A stretch of DNA of 64,000 bases from Arthrobacter saudimassiliensis (GTDB lineage: Bacteria; Actinomycetota; Actinomycetes; Actinomycetales; Micrococcaceae): NCBI GenBank assembly GCA_900016675.1, contig LN483070.1, positions 1,426,001 through 1,490,000 on the forward strand, in the 5' to 3' direction. How positions within the stretch are numbered: the stretch's first letter is position 1; the number at the start of each line of letters is the position of its first letter. Below, in pieces: positions 25,366 to 35,031 of this stretch. A program made the position numbers and the translations under genes. The notes beneath the pieces are model-generated. The model was not told the origin of the DNA and did not search any database. It saw only the letters and a program-made list of their open reading frames with translations.

Positions 25366-26145
25366 ATGGCCGGGGACCGGGGGAGCTGGTACGTCAAGAG
25401 CGTCGAAAAGACGTTCGCCGTGCTGGACGCCTTCACGGCCGAATCCCCGAGGCTGAGCGTGAGCGACGTCGCGGCGGCCGCCGACCTCAGCCGGGCCGCG
25501 GCGCGCCGGTTCCTGATGACGCTCACGGAGCTGGGCTACGTGAGCCTGCACGAGGGACGGTACCAGCTGGCTCCCCGGTCGCTGAGCATCGGATCGTCCT
25601 TCCTCTCCGGCCTGACCCTCCCGGCGGTGGCCGAACCGCACCTGCGCGCGCTGGCCGCCGACCTGATGGAAACGACGTCCCTGTGCGTTTTGGACGATAC
25701 CCGGATCGTGTACGTCTCCCGGGTGATTTCGCCGCGGCTGGTGAGCGTCTCCGTGAACGTCGGCACCTCCTTCCCGGCCTGGGCCACGTCCATGGGCCGG
25801 GTGCTGCTGGCCGGTCTTGAGCCCGCGGACCTGCAGGACAGGCTGGCCCGCAGCGACATCCGCCCGTACACCGCCCGCACCGTGTCCTCCGCGGAGCAGC
25901 TGCGCGCCGAGCTCGACGTCGTCCGCCGGCAGGGATGGTCCGTGGTCCGCGCCGAACTGGAGGAGGGCCTCAGCGGCGTCGCCGTTCCGGTGCGGCTCGG
26001 CAGCCGGGTGGTGGCTGCCGCAAACGTCTCACTGCACAGGCACCGGGGCGCCGAGGCCGTGGAGCAGGTGGTGCTGCCCCGGCTGCGCGACGCCGCCGGG
26101 AAAATCAGCGCCGACTACGGTATCCGGCCCCCGGCGCTGGAATAG
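25366..26145 (+). CDS. IclR-family transcriptional regulator (PcaR/PobR-like)
   Basis: This 259-aa regulator has an N-terminal winged helix (residues about 10-65, VKSVEKTFAVLDAF then DVAAAADLSRAAARRFL as the recognition HTH) and a C-terminal IclR effector domain (about 80-250; SLCVLDDTRIVYV, PAWATSMGRVLLAG, EEGLSGVAVPV). These are features of the PcaR/PcaU/PobR subgroup that responds to aromatic acids. ATG at 25366 follows AGCAGGGGGAA. It lies 52 bp after qsuB and probably controls the cluster through the two palindromes at 22391 and 22467. Effector and activator/repressor mode are inferred. Corynebacterial qsu clusters use a LysR regulator, so the regulator type differs here. Confidence 0.92.
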   Translation: MAGDRGSWYVKSVEKTFAVLDAFTAESPRLSVSDVAAAADLSRAAARRFLMTLTELGYVSLHEGRYQLAPRSLSIGSSFLSGLTLPAVAEPHLRALAADLMETTSLCVLDDTRIVYVSRVISPRLVSVSVNVGTSFPAWATSMGRVLLAGLEPADLQDRLARSDIRPYTARTVSSAEQLRAELDVVRRQGWSVVRAELEEGLSGVAVPVRLGSRVVAAANVSLHRHRGAEAVEQVVLPRLRDAAGKISADYGIRPPALE

Positions 26146-26169
26146 GGCTGACCGGTCCCGCAGACGGAA

Positions 26170-26211
26170 GGTGCCCTGCGGGGCGGGGAACGCCCCGCCC
26201 CGCAGGGCACC
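26170..26211. terminator. Bidirectional terminator-like hairpin
   Basis: A perfect 19-bp GC-rich stem (arms 26170-26188 and 26193-26211) has an AACG loop and sits between the convergent IclR and glutaminase genes. No T-run follows on either strand. Confidence 0.75.
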
Positions 26212-26217
26212 GGCCCG

Positions 26218-27171
26218 TCAGGACGCGTAGTCGCTGGCGTTGTACAGGTTCAGCTTCAGCGCCGCCGCCACCTGCGCGACGGCGTGCCGGGCCCGGACGC
26301 TGTTGCCGGCCGGATCCAGCGGAGGCGAGAAGCCCGCTATCGCGAGGACTCCCGGCATGACGGCAAGCACGCCGCCGCCGACGCCGGACTTGCCCGGCAG
26401 CCCCACTTTGTAGGCCCAGTCGCCCGAGGCGGTGTAGAGGCCCTCCATGGTCATCTCCGCAAGCATGGGCGGCACGAAGGACGGATTGCTGATGACCTTC
26501 TTGCCGGTGACCGGATTGGTGCCCCTTGCAGCGATGGTCGCTCCCATGGTGGCAAGGTCCACGGCGGTGACCAGCGTGGAGCACTGGCGGGTGTAGACCT
26601 CGCAGGCCTCCATCGGATCGGAGTACATCGTCCCGGCCGAGTACATCAGCCAGGCGATCGCCCGGTTGTGGAAGTTGGTCGACTGCTCCGAATCATTGAC
26701 TGCGTCGCTCAGGGAGATCTGCCGTCCCGCGAAGTCGCTTTGGGTCTGCAGGATCCTGTGCCACCGTTCCCCGGGTGAGTCCGCCTGGATCAGGGAAACC
26801 GTTGCCATGGCGCCGGCGTTGACCAGCGGCGACTGGGGCTTGCCCTGGTGCAGCGTCAGGGCGACGACCGAGTTGAACGGTTCGCCCGTGGGGTCCGCTC
26901 CGATCTTGTCGTGGAACGCCTGCAAGCCCACGTCCTCCATGCAGCGTGCCATGGAGAACACCTTGGAGATGGATTCCAGCGCGAATTCGAACCGGGTGTC
27001 GCCGGCCTCGTACACATCGCCGTCGACCGTCACCACCGCCACCCCGAACAGCGAGGGATCAACGGAGGCCAGGTACGGGATGTAGCTGGCGTTCGCTCCG
27101 CCGGTGTCGTTCACGTGGTCGGCATGGGCTGTCCGGACGGCGTTCTCGATGTCCTGTCTGGCTGGCATCAT
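26218..27171 (-). CDS. glsA: Glutaminase A
   Basis: This 317-aa serine-dependent beta-lactamase-like glutaminase hydrolyses L-glutamine to glutamate plus ammonia in the cytoplasm. The catalytic Ser67-x-x-Lys70 is in FALESISKVF. Other family segments are TGEPFNSVVALTLHQGKPQSPLVNAGAM (Asn region), NFHNRAIAWLM and GKSGVGGGVLAVMPG. The first ATG overlaps the gadC stop by 4 bp (ATGA), so it is the third gene of the gad operon. In acid resistance, ammonia release by glutaminase consumes protons and supplies glutamate to the decarboxylase; that role is inferred from the operon. Confidence 0.95.
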   Translation of the reverse strand: MMPARQDIENAVRTAHADHVNDTGGANASYIPYLASVDPSLFGVAVVTVDGDVYEAGDTRFEFALESISKVFSMARCMEDVGLQAFHDKIGADPTGEPFNSVVALTLHQGKPQSPLVNAGAMATVSLIQADSPGERWHRILQTQSDFAGRQISLSDAVNDSEQSTNFHNRAIAWLMYSAGTMYSDPMEACEVYTRQCSTLVTAVDLATMGATIAARGTNPVTGKKVISNPSFVPPMLAEMTMEGLYTASGDWAYKVGLPGKSGVGGGVLAVMPGVLAIAGFSPPLDPAGNSVRARHAVAQVAAALKLNLYNASDYAS

Positions 27172-28877
27172 GTCGCTGAGCTCCCTCCTGCCGCCGGGCC
27201 GGGCCGTCGCCTCAGCCGCGGCCGCTGCCGCCCGCCCGGGGCCGCGGGTGTCCGCCCGCCGCTGTCGGCGGTCGACGCCGGTGCGTCGGTGCCGGAGGTG
27301 GCCTTTGGTCCGGTCTCGGTGCGTTCTCCGCTGAGGAACTCATCGGAGAGGGTGCTGGTGGGGACCGAGGAGTCATTCACGGTGCCCGGGTGCTTGCCCT
27401 CCAGCTGCCAGGTGAACGGCACGAACTCGCTGTCCGGGTCCCGCCAGTGCGGCTTGCGGAACGCATAAATCACGAAGGCGAGGGCCACCATGACCGCGGC
27501 GGCGCCGACCAGGATGCCGACGTAGAGTTCCGGGGAACCGACGGCGATCTGGTCCGGCGGTATGAAGCTGAAGGTGAAGGCCATCAGCGAGCCCAGGAAA
27601 CCGACGCCGCCCACGATCCACATGCCGACGTCGCCGCCCGGCACCTTGTAGGGCCGGGGCCGGTTCGGCTGGCTGTACCGGAGGTAGATCGCCGCGGCGA
27701 ACATCAGCAGGTACATGATCAGGTAGAGGATGACGGTCAGCTGGCTGAGGATCTGGTAGGCCGCCTGGACCGAGGGCAGGACGACGTACACCACGCCCAG
27801 CGCGGTCACGAGCAGTGCCTGGAAGAGCAGGATGTGCGTGCCCATGCCGTGCTGGTTGGTGTGCTGCCAGAACCGGGGCAGGTATCCGGCCTTGGCGACG
27901 GCGAGCAGGCCGCTGGACGGACCGGCCACCCAGGTCACCACGCCCGCCAGCACGCCGAGCAGGAGCATCGCGGCGATGATGGGCCCGGCCCAGCCGATGC
28001 CGGCCCACTCGAACATGTCGTTGTAGCTGGTCAGCAGGCTCTGGGTGAGATTGATGTCGGCCTGCGGCACGACGAAGGCGATGGCCAGGGTGCCGAGGAC
28101 GAAGATCACGACCGTTCCGGCAGCGGCTATCAGCACCGCCAGCGGGTAGCTTCGGGTGGGGTTCTTCACGTCCTTCACGTGGATGGCGTTCATTTCCATG
28201 CCCGCGTAGAACAGGAAGATGCTGGCCGCCAGCACCACGTTGGAGAAGTTGGTGAAGTCCGGAATGAGTTCATTCCAGCCGGTCTGGATCTGCAGCCGGT
28301 TTCCGGAGAACAGATAGGCGAAGCCGAGCACGATCAGGATGCCGGCGGGAATCAGGGTACCGACGATGCCGCCCCACTTGGCGACCCGGGAAAAGGCGCC
28401 CGCGCCGCGGAAGGCAATGAACGTGGCCGCCCAGTAGACCACCAGCACCACCGCCAGGACGAAGGCCTTGTTGCCGGAGAGCTGGGCGTCCAGGTTCGCG
28501 TTGGTGCCGGTATAGGCCAGCGAGACGGCGCCGAAGGTCAGGACGGTCGGAAACCAGATGGACACCTCTATGAAGAGCATGAACATCGCGAGGAACGCCC
28601 AGCGTGCGCCGAACGCCTCGCCGACCCATCGGAACACGCCGCCCGTTTCGGGCCATCCCGTGGCCAGCTCCGCCGCGACGATGGACACCGGAATCAGGAA
28701 CACGACGGCGGCCAGGACGTAGTAGAAGATGGAACTCAGCCCGTATTCGGCTTCTGCCGGCAGGCCGCGCAGGGAGACGATGGCGACGATGTTCATCACG
28801 GCGAGCGCGCCGATCGAGATGGTCGCCGTTCGTTTGGCCCGTGCCTGCCGGTCAGTCGATGCAGCGGAATCGCTCAT
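27168..28877 (-). CDS. gadC: Glutamate:GABA antiporter
   Basis: This 569-aa APC-superfamily antiporter should exchange external glutamate (or glutamine) for cytoplasmic GABA. ATG at 28877 is chosen because GGAGG lies 8 nt upstream; an in-frame GTG at 28886 would sit directly on that site. About 12 hydrophobic helices are seen, including the GadC-like SLRGLPAEAEYGLSSIFYY after helix 1, ELATGWPETGGVFRWVGEAFG, and FYAGMEMNAIHVKDVKNP. A hydrophilic C-terminal tail of about 100 residues follows; in E. coli GadC such a tail acts as a pH-sensitive plug, though this one is a different Pro/Arg/Ser-rich sequence. It begins 18 bp after gadB and overlaps glsA by 4 bp. Confidence 0.93.
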   Translation of the reverse strand: MSDSAASTDRQARAKRTATISIGALAVMNIVAIVSLRGLPAEAEYGLSSIFYYVLAAVVFLIPVSIVAAELATGWPETGGVFRWVGEAFGARWAFLAMFMLFIEVSIWFPTVLTFGAVSLAYTGTNANLDAQLSGNKAFVLAVVLVVYWAATFIAFRGAGAFSRVAKWGGIVGTLIPAGILIVLGFAYLFSGNRLQIQTGWNELIPDFTNFSNVVLAASIFLFYAGMEMNAIHVKDVKNPTRSYPLAVLIAAAGTVVIFVLGTLAIAFVVPQADINLTQSLLTSYNDMFEWAGIGWAGPIIAAMLLLGVLAGVVTWVAGPSSGLLAVAKAGYLPRFWQHTNQHGMGTHILLFQALLVTALGVVYVVLPSVQAAYQILSQLTVILYLIMYLLMFAAAIYLRYSQPNRPRPYKVPGGDVGMWIVGGVGFLGSLMAFTFSFIPPDQIAVGSPELYVGILVGAAAVMVALAFVIYAFRKPHWRDPDSEFVPFTWQLEGKHPGTVNDSSVPTSTLSDEFLSGERTETGPKATSGTDAPASTADSGGRTPAAPGGRQRPRLRRRPGPAAGGSSAT

Positions 28878-28895
28878 TCCACTCACCTCCAGGGT

Positions 28896-30293
28896 TTAGT
28901 GGTGGAAGCCGGGGTGGGCCGCTTCCGTGGGCATGGGCGCCGAGAGGTTCTCCAGGTATTCGGTTTCGGTGCGGATGTCCTCCAGCAGGCTCGAGGCCAG
29001 GTCCATGCTGAGTCCGTTGCGCACCACGATCCGCTCGACCGTGAGGTTGGAGAGGTCATCCGGCATCGGATAGGCGGGCACGAGCCAGCCCTTTGAACGC
29101 AGGCGCTCGGCCAGGTCGTAGAGCGTCCATTTGTCCGTGTGGCCCTGCTTCAGCCGCCAGGCGAAGACGGGAATGTCGGAGCCGTCGTTCCACAGTTCGA
29201 AGGGACCGATCTCCGCGATTCCGTGCGAGAGGAACAGCGCCACGTCCTGCGAGGCCTGCTGCACCTGGCGGTAGCCGTCACGGCCCAGCCGCAGGAACAG
29301 GTAGAACTGCAGCACCACCTGGGCGCCGGGCCGGGAGAAATTCAGGGCGAAGGTCGGCATGTCGCCGCCGAGGTAGCTGACGTAGAAGATCAGGTCCTCG
29401 GGCAGCCACTGCCGCTCCCGCCAGACCACCCAGCCGAGGCCCGGATAGACCAGCCCGTACTTATGGCCGGAGGTGCTGATCGAGTGCACCCGCTCGAGCT
29501 GGAAATCCCAGGTGAGGTCCGGCTGCAGGAACGGCGCGATCATTCCGCCGGAGGCTCCATCCACGTGGATGGGAATGTCCAGCCCGGTCGAGGCCTGGAT
29601 CTCGTCGAGCTTCGCGGCGATCTGCTGCACGGGCTCATACATGCCGGTATAGGTCACGCCCATGATCGCGACGACGCCGATCGTGTTCTCGTCGACGTAG
29701 TTCTCCAGCCCGTGCCCGTCGAGGCACTTGTGCTCCTCGGTGATGGGCACCAGCCGGGGCTCGATGTCGAAGTAGTTGCAGAACTTCTCCCAGCACACCT
29801 GCACCGCCGAACTCATGACGAGGTTCGGTTTCTCGGTGGACTTCCCCTCGGAACGGCGCTTGTGCTGCCAGAGCCGCTTGAAGGCCAGGCCGCCCAGCAT
29901 GCAGGCCTCGGAGGAGCCGACCGTCGAGGTGCCGATCGTGCCCTGCGGATCCGGGGAGTGCCAGAGATCGGCGAGGATCTTCCAGCAGTACTGCTCAATG
30001 GCAGCGGTCTGCGGGTACTCGTCCTTGTCGATCATGTTCTTGTCGTAGGTTTCGGAGTACAGCCGGTCGGCGTGGTCGTCCATCCAGGTGCTGACGAACG
30101 TGGCGAGGTTCAGCCGGGCGTTGCCGTCCAGCATGGTCTCGTCATGGACGATCTGATAGGCGGTTTCGGGCAGCATCTGCCCGTCCCGCAGTGAGAACTT
30201 CGGTGCGACGGTTTCCTCGCCCGGACGGGCGAAGATGGGGTTGACGGTGAGGAATTCCCTCTGTCCGTTCTGGGATTCTCCGGCTTGCGGCAT
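28896..30293 (-). CDS. gadB: Glutamate decarboxylase
   Basis: This 465-aa PLP enzyme converts glutamate to GABA with proton consumption; the length matches E. coli GadB (466). The start MPQAGESQ has GGAGG 9 nt upstream. Motifs are GTSTVGSSEACMLGGLA (120-136, substrate/PLP phosphate region), HVDGASGGMIAPF (243-255, PLP ring Asp) and the Schiff-base K278 in SISTSGHKYGL. The protein ends in two His residues; a C-terminal His closes the active site at neutral pH in E. coli GadB. First gene of gadB-gadC-glsA. A minus-strand TATAGT about 95 bp upstream is a possible -10. Confidence 0.95.
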   Translation of the reverse strand: MPQAGESQNGQREFLTVNPIFARPGEETVAPKFSLRDGQMLPETAYQIVHDETMLDGNARLNLATFVSTWMDDHADRLYSETYDKNMIDKDEYPQTAAIEQYCWKILADLWHSPDPQGTIGTSTVGSSEACMLGGLAFKRLWQHKRRSEGKSTEKPNLVMSSAVQVCWEKFCNYFDIEPRLVPITEEHKCLDGHGLENYVDENTIGVVAIMGVTYTGMYEPVQQIAAKLDEIQASTGLDIPIHVDGASGGMIAPFLQPDLTWDFQLERVHSISTSGHKYGLVYPGLGWVVWRERQWLPEDLIFYVSYLGGDMPTFALNFSRPGAQVVLQFYLFLRLGRDGYRQVQQASQDVALFLSHGIAEIGPFELWNDGSDIPVFAWRLKQGHTDKWTLYDLAERLRSKGWLVPAYPMPDDLSNLTVERIVVRNGLSMDLASSLLEDIRTETEYLENLSAPMPTEAAHPGFHH

Positions 30294-30616
30294 GGTCTTT
30301 GACCTCCAGTTCAGTGTCCCCAACTGACACCTCGCCGCGGTGCGCGGCGGCGGTCCTAGATTCCCCAAGGGCAGCGCGCAGTGCCGACTATACGCGCGGC
30401 TGAAAGGCCAATACCAGACAACGCAGCGGTTCCGGCGGCGGGTGCCGCGAGACGGTACGGGACCTGCCGGCCCGGCCCCGGGAACCTGCCGGGGAGGCGG
30501 GCGCCGACCGTGCCGGACCCGTTGAGGTCCGCCCGCGGGCGGGCGTAGCCTGAACGGCAATACCGGCTCAGGCCCCGCCGCAGCAGGGGCTGCTTCAGCT
30601 TCTCCAGGAGGAACTC
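30294..30616. other. Divergent intergenic region, 323 bp
   Basis: This is the control region between the gad operon and hsp20. It has GTGTC-N7-GACAC (30316-30332) just before the gadB ribosome site, a minus-strand -10 candidate TATAGT (30392-30387), and a small GC-rich stem around 30335-30350. The right half is GC rich with no clear signal other than the hsp20 ribosome site. No gene is supported. Confidence 0.45.
30387..30392 (-). promoter_or_regulatory. Candidate -10 of the gad operon
   Basis: TATAGT on the minus strand is close to the consensus. The -35 region is weak (GGTATT at 17 bp), which would suit an activated or alternative-sigma promoter. The transcript would have about 90 nt of leader. 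Confidence 0.4.
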
Positions 30617-31030
30617 ATGGCTGGACTTTCACGGCGCGACCGATTCGAGCTTCCGGAGCCCGTGCGGCGCTTCTTCGAGGGGGACTGGGACGTCGCTTCC
30701 GGCTTTCCCATCGAGGAGTACCGGGACGGGCAGGCGCTCGTTGTCCGGGCCGACCTGCCGGACATTGATCCGGAAACGGACCTGGACGTCACCGTGGCGG
30801 ACGGCATGCTGCGCATCCATGCCGAGCGCCGGGAGGAGAGCAGCCGCCGGGGCAGGGAGGGCTACCGGTCCGAATTCCGGTATGGCTCCATGACCCGCGA
30901 GATCCGGCTGCCGCAGGGCGCGTCCGCGGACGACGTCGCCGCCTCCTACCGCGACGGTGTCCTCGAGGTGCGGGTACCGCTGCCCCCGACCGGGGACACC
31001 GGGCGGAAGGTGCCGATCACCAGGACCTGA
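30617..31030 (+). CDS. Hsp20/alpha-crystallin family small heat-shock protein
   Basis: This 137-aa small heat-shock protein is predicted to be an ATP-independent holdase in the cytoplasm. AGGAGGAAC precedes the ATG. The alpha-crystallin domain spans about 35-125: YRDGQALVVRADLPDIDPET (strand 2-3), ERREES, and the near-C-terminal GVLEVRVPLPP, which carries the G-V-L motif. The short C-terminal tail PITRT resembles the I-x-I/V oligomerisation motif only weakly. It is divergent from the gad operon and precedes an MFS gene by 22 bp, so the two may be co-transcribed. No HspR or CIRCE operator was seen. Confidence 0.92.
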   Translation: MAGLSRRDRFELPEPVRRFFEGDWDVASGFPIEEYRDGQALVVRADLPDIDPETDLDVTVADGMLRIHAERREESSRRGREGYRSEFRYGSMTREIRLPQGASADDVAASYRDGVLEVRVPLPPTGDTGRKVPITRT

Positions 31031-31052
31031 CCTTCGACGCCGGGAGGCGCGC

Positions 31053-33119
31053 ATGACGCAGGGCACCGGGCCCCGGAGCGCCCGAGGCGGCGGCCCGCCG
31101 TCGGGCGCCGGCCGGGACGGCGGAACGGACCGGTCGGGCCCTCCCGGGCGCGGAGCCGGCAGTCCCGCCTGGCTGGTGACGGCGGTCCTCGCCTGCGGCG
31201 GCATCGTGGTGTCGCTGGAGAAGACCGCCGTGGTCCCGCTGCTGCCGGAGTACCCGCGGGTCTTCGGCGTCAGCAGCGACGACGTGTCCTGGCTGGTGAC
31301 GGTGACGCTGCTCAGTGCCGCGGTGGCCACGCCGATTGTGTCCAGGCTCGCCGACATGTTCGGCAAGAAGCGCATGCTGCTCATCAGCATGGTGGCCATG
31401 GTGGCCGGGGGATATGCCGCCGCGATCGGGCACTCCTTTGAATGGGTGCTGGCCGGGCGGACCCTGCAGGGCTTCGCCGGAGCGGTGATCCCGGTCGGGA
31501 TCAGCATCCTGCGCGATGCCCTCCCACAGCGCCGCATCGCCGCCGCGGTGTCCCTGATGAGCGCCAGCTTCGGCATCGGCAGCGCCCTGGGGCTGCCGAT
31601 GGCCGGGCTGATCTATGAGCGGCTGGGCTGGGAGGCCACGTTCTGGGTGGTGGCGACCATCGCCGCGGTGCTGGTCGCGGCGGTCTTTTTCTGCGTGCCG
31701 GAGTCACGGGTCCGCACGCCGGGACGGTTTGACTGGACCGGAGCCGTCCTGCTGTCAGCCGCCATGACGGCCCTGCTGCTGGCCATCACGAAGGGCGGGG
31801 TCTGGGGATGGGGGAGCGGGCCGATCCTCGGGCTGTTCACCGCGGCGGCCGTCCTGCTGGCGCTGTGGTTTCCGCTGGAGCTGCGGATCGGCGAGCCCCT
31901 GGTGGATCTGCGGACCTCGGCCCGGCGGCCCGTGCTGCTCACCAATGCCGCCACGATCCTCGTCGGATTCTCCATGTACGCGAACATGCTGGTGACCACC
32001 CAGCAGCTGCAGCTGTCGCCGGAGACCGGGTACGGGTTCGGGCTGAGCGTGCTGGCGGCGGGGCTGACCATGATCCCCTCGGGCCTGGCGATGGTCGCCG
32101 CCGCTCCGCTGTCGGCACGGATCACCAACCGGCACGGGGCGCGCCTGACGCTGGTGGTGGGCTGCGCGGTCATGGCCGCGGGGTATCTCTCCAGGGTGGT
32201 GCTGCTGCACTCCGTGCCCGGCATCATCACCGGCGCCGTCGTGGTCTCCGTCGGCACGGCGATCGCCATGTCCGCCATGCCGACGCTGATCATGTCCAAC
32301 GTGCCGCTGACCGATACGGCAGCCGCCAACGGCGTGAACACGCTGCTGCGCTCGGTCGGCACCTCCACCTGCAGCGCCACCGTCGCCACCGTGCTGGCAG
32401 CCCTGACGGTACGCATCGACGGCGCCGTCTTCCCCGGCGTCGACGCCTTCCGGCTGATCTTCCTTCTGGCCGGGGCGGCGGCGCTGGCGGCCACCGGAAT
32501 CTCCTGCCTGGTGCCCGGGCCGGCGCGCCGCGAGGCAACCCATCCGGCCCTGCATGCAGCTCCCGGCGCCGAACCGCCGGCCGCCAAGCGGGAGGTCATG
32601 GTCACCGGGGTCCTGCGCGCATCCGATGGAACCTCCGTGTCCGGCGGCACCGTCTCCGTCCTGTCCATGGACGGCACGCAGGTGGACTGGGACCGCGCCG
32701 ACGACGGCGGACGGTATGCCGTCGTCCTGCCGGGGGAGGGGCGCTACCTGTTCGTGGCCGGCCAGCACGGCTGGCGGCCCGTGTCCGAGGTCGTCACCGT
32801 TCCCGGCAGCGATACGGAACGGGACATCCGTTTCCAGCAGCGGCTGATGCTCAGCGGAACGGTGGCCCACGCCGGCCGGCCGCTGGCGGACTGCCTGGTG
32901 GTGCTCGGCCGTCCCACCGAGGCCGTCACCGCCTCGGCCCGCTCCGACCGGGAGGGCCGCTACGAACTGCCGCTGCCGCGTCCCGGGACCTACATCCTCG
33001 CGGTGGTGGAGCCGGACGGGGCGACCACGCACACCAGGCGGGTGGTGTTGCCCACATCCGATCCCGTGATCGACGTGGAGTTCGCAGCCGAAACCCCGGA
33101 GACCGGGCTGCAGATCTAG
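31053..33119 (+). CDS. MFS (DHA2-type) exporter with C-terminal carboxypeptidase-regulatory-like repeats
   Basis: This 688-aa protein starts at ATG 31053 (CGGGAGG upstream). Residues about 40-490 form a 14-helix DHA2 drug:H+ antiporter: VVSLEKTAVVPLLPEY in helix 1, SRLADMFGKKRMLL, and the motif-C-like FGIGSALGLPMAG in helix 5. Residues about 510-680 are a hydrophilic extension made of two beta-sandwich units, each opening with a V-x-G/L-S-G-x-V segment and containing D-x-x-G-R-Y (DDGGRYAVVLPGEGRYLFVAG; DREGRYELPLPRPGTYILAV). These resemble carboxypeptidase-regulatory-like/CnaB folds. With 14 helices and a cytoplasmic N-terminus the domains would be cytoplasmic. Most DHA2 exporters end after helix 14, at about 480-530 aa. 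Substrate unknown. Confidence 0.88.
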   Translation: MTQGTGPRSARGGGPPSGAGRDGGTDRSGPPGRGAGSPAWLVTAVLACGGIVVSLEKTAVVPLLPEYPRVFGVSSDDVSWLVTVTLLSAAVATPIVSRLADMFGKKRMLLISMVAMVAGGYAAAIGHSFEWVLAGRTLQGFAGAVIPVGISILRDALPQRRIAAAVSLMSASFGIGSALGLPMAGLIYERLGWEATFWVVATIAAVLVAAVFFCVPESRVRTPGRFDWTGAVLLSAAMTALLLAITKGGVWGWGSGPILGLFTAAAVLLALWFPLELRIGEPLVDLRTSARRPVLLTNAATILVGFSMYANMLVTTQQLQLSPETGYGFGLSVLAAGLTMIPSGLAMVAAAPLSARITNRHGARLTLVVGCAVMAAGYLSRVVLLHSVPGIITGAVVVSVGTAIAMSAMPTLIMSNVPLTDTAAANGVNTLLRSVGTSTCSATVATVLAALTVRIDGAVFPGVDAFRLIFLLAGAAALAATGISCLVPGPARREATHPALHAAPGAEPPAAKREVMVTGVLRASDGTSVSGGTVSVLSMDGTQVDWDRADDGGRYAVVLPGEGRYLFVAGQHGWRPVSEVVTVPGSDTERDIRFQQRLMLSGTVAHAGRPLADCLVVLGRPTEAVTASARSDREGRYELPLPRPGTYILAVVEPDGATTHTRRVVLPTSDPVIDVEFAAETPETGLQI

Positions 33120-33182
33120 GCAGGCGCGGCGTTCGCTGCGGTCCGCAGCCCGGCGCGCGCGCCTGGACGGGCGGTGCCCGCT

Positions 33183-33211
33183 TTGGTCGATGAAGGCCCA
33201 GGGCATAGGAT
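33183..33211 (+). promoter_or_regulatory. Promoter of the PiT gene
   Basis: TTGGTC (33183-33188) and TAGGAT (33206-33211) are separated by 17 bp, giving a leader of about 160 nt that contains a small GTCCCG/CGGGAC stem. A second TAGGTA at 33371-33376 lies 4 nt before the start codon and could give a near-leaderless transcript. Confidence 0.5.
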
Positions 33212-33380
33212 TTCGACTGCGCCGAGCCGCCTGCAGTCACGCTGCCAGGTCTCTTCCGACCGCCCCGTCCCGCCCGCGGGACCCGGGCCCGGAGCGCGGC
33301 GGCGCATGAGCCCTCCGGAGCATCCACGCCTGGGCCGGCGCATGCCCGCGGAATCGTATCCCTCTTGAGTTAGGTATCTG

Positions 33381-34684
<1,304 letters not shown>

Positions 34685-34688
<4 letters not shown>

Positions 34689-34927
34689 ACATCGACTGGC
34701 TGTCTTTCCTGATCGTCGCCGTCGCGACGCTGCTGGCCTCGCTGACCGTCGTCGGGCTGTTCTCCCTGGGGGTGCGGCTGAGCGCGGTCGCCACCGACCC
34801 CGAGGACCCGGCGACGCCGCAGCGCACCCTGGCCCTGGCCCGCGCCGGCTCCTACGCCTGCTTCGCCGTGTCGGGCGCGGCGGTGCTGGCCGGGATCTAC
34901 CTCATCGTTCCCGCCCTGCACGGCTGA
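34685..34927 (+). CDS. Small membrane protein coupled to PiT
   Basis: This 80-aa protein has two hydrophobic helices (WLSFLIVAVATLLASLTVVGLFSLG and YACFAVSGAAVLAGIYLIV) separated by a short polar loop. Not recognised by name; small two-helix proteins directly following pit genes are common in actinobacteria, so it may be a transporter accessory subunit (inference). Its GTG overlaps the PiT stop (GTGA), indicating coupled translation. A strong terminator follows. Confidence 0.8.
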
Positions 34928-34955
34928 GCTCCGCTTAGCCCGGCGCCGACAGCAT

Positions 34956-35001
34956 AAAGGCAGGGGACCTGCTCCGCGAAGGAGCGGGTCCCCTGCCTTT
35001 T
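34956..35001. terminator. Rho-independent terminator, bidirectional
   Basis: AAAGGCAGGGGACC and GGTCCCCTGCCTTT form a long stem, continued by GCTCC/GGAGC around a GCGAA loop. TTTT follows on the plus strand and an A-run at the left gives T's on the minus strand. It serves both the PiT pair and the convergent flavin oxidoreductase. Confidence 0.9.
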
Positions 35002-35031
35002 GCCCAGGGTCCCGGCAGCGTCCGGGCAGCG

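Noticed and set aside
26146-26217. Long GC hairpin considered as a small RNA
   Set aside because: Its position between convergent stops and lack of a promoter fit a terminator better.
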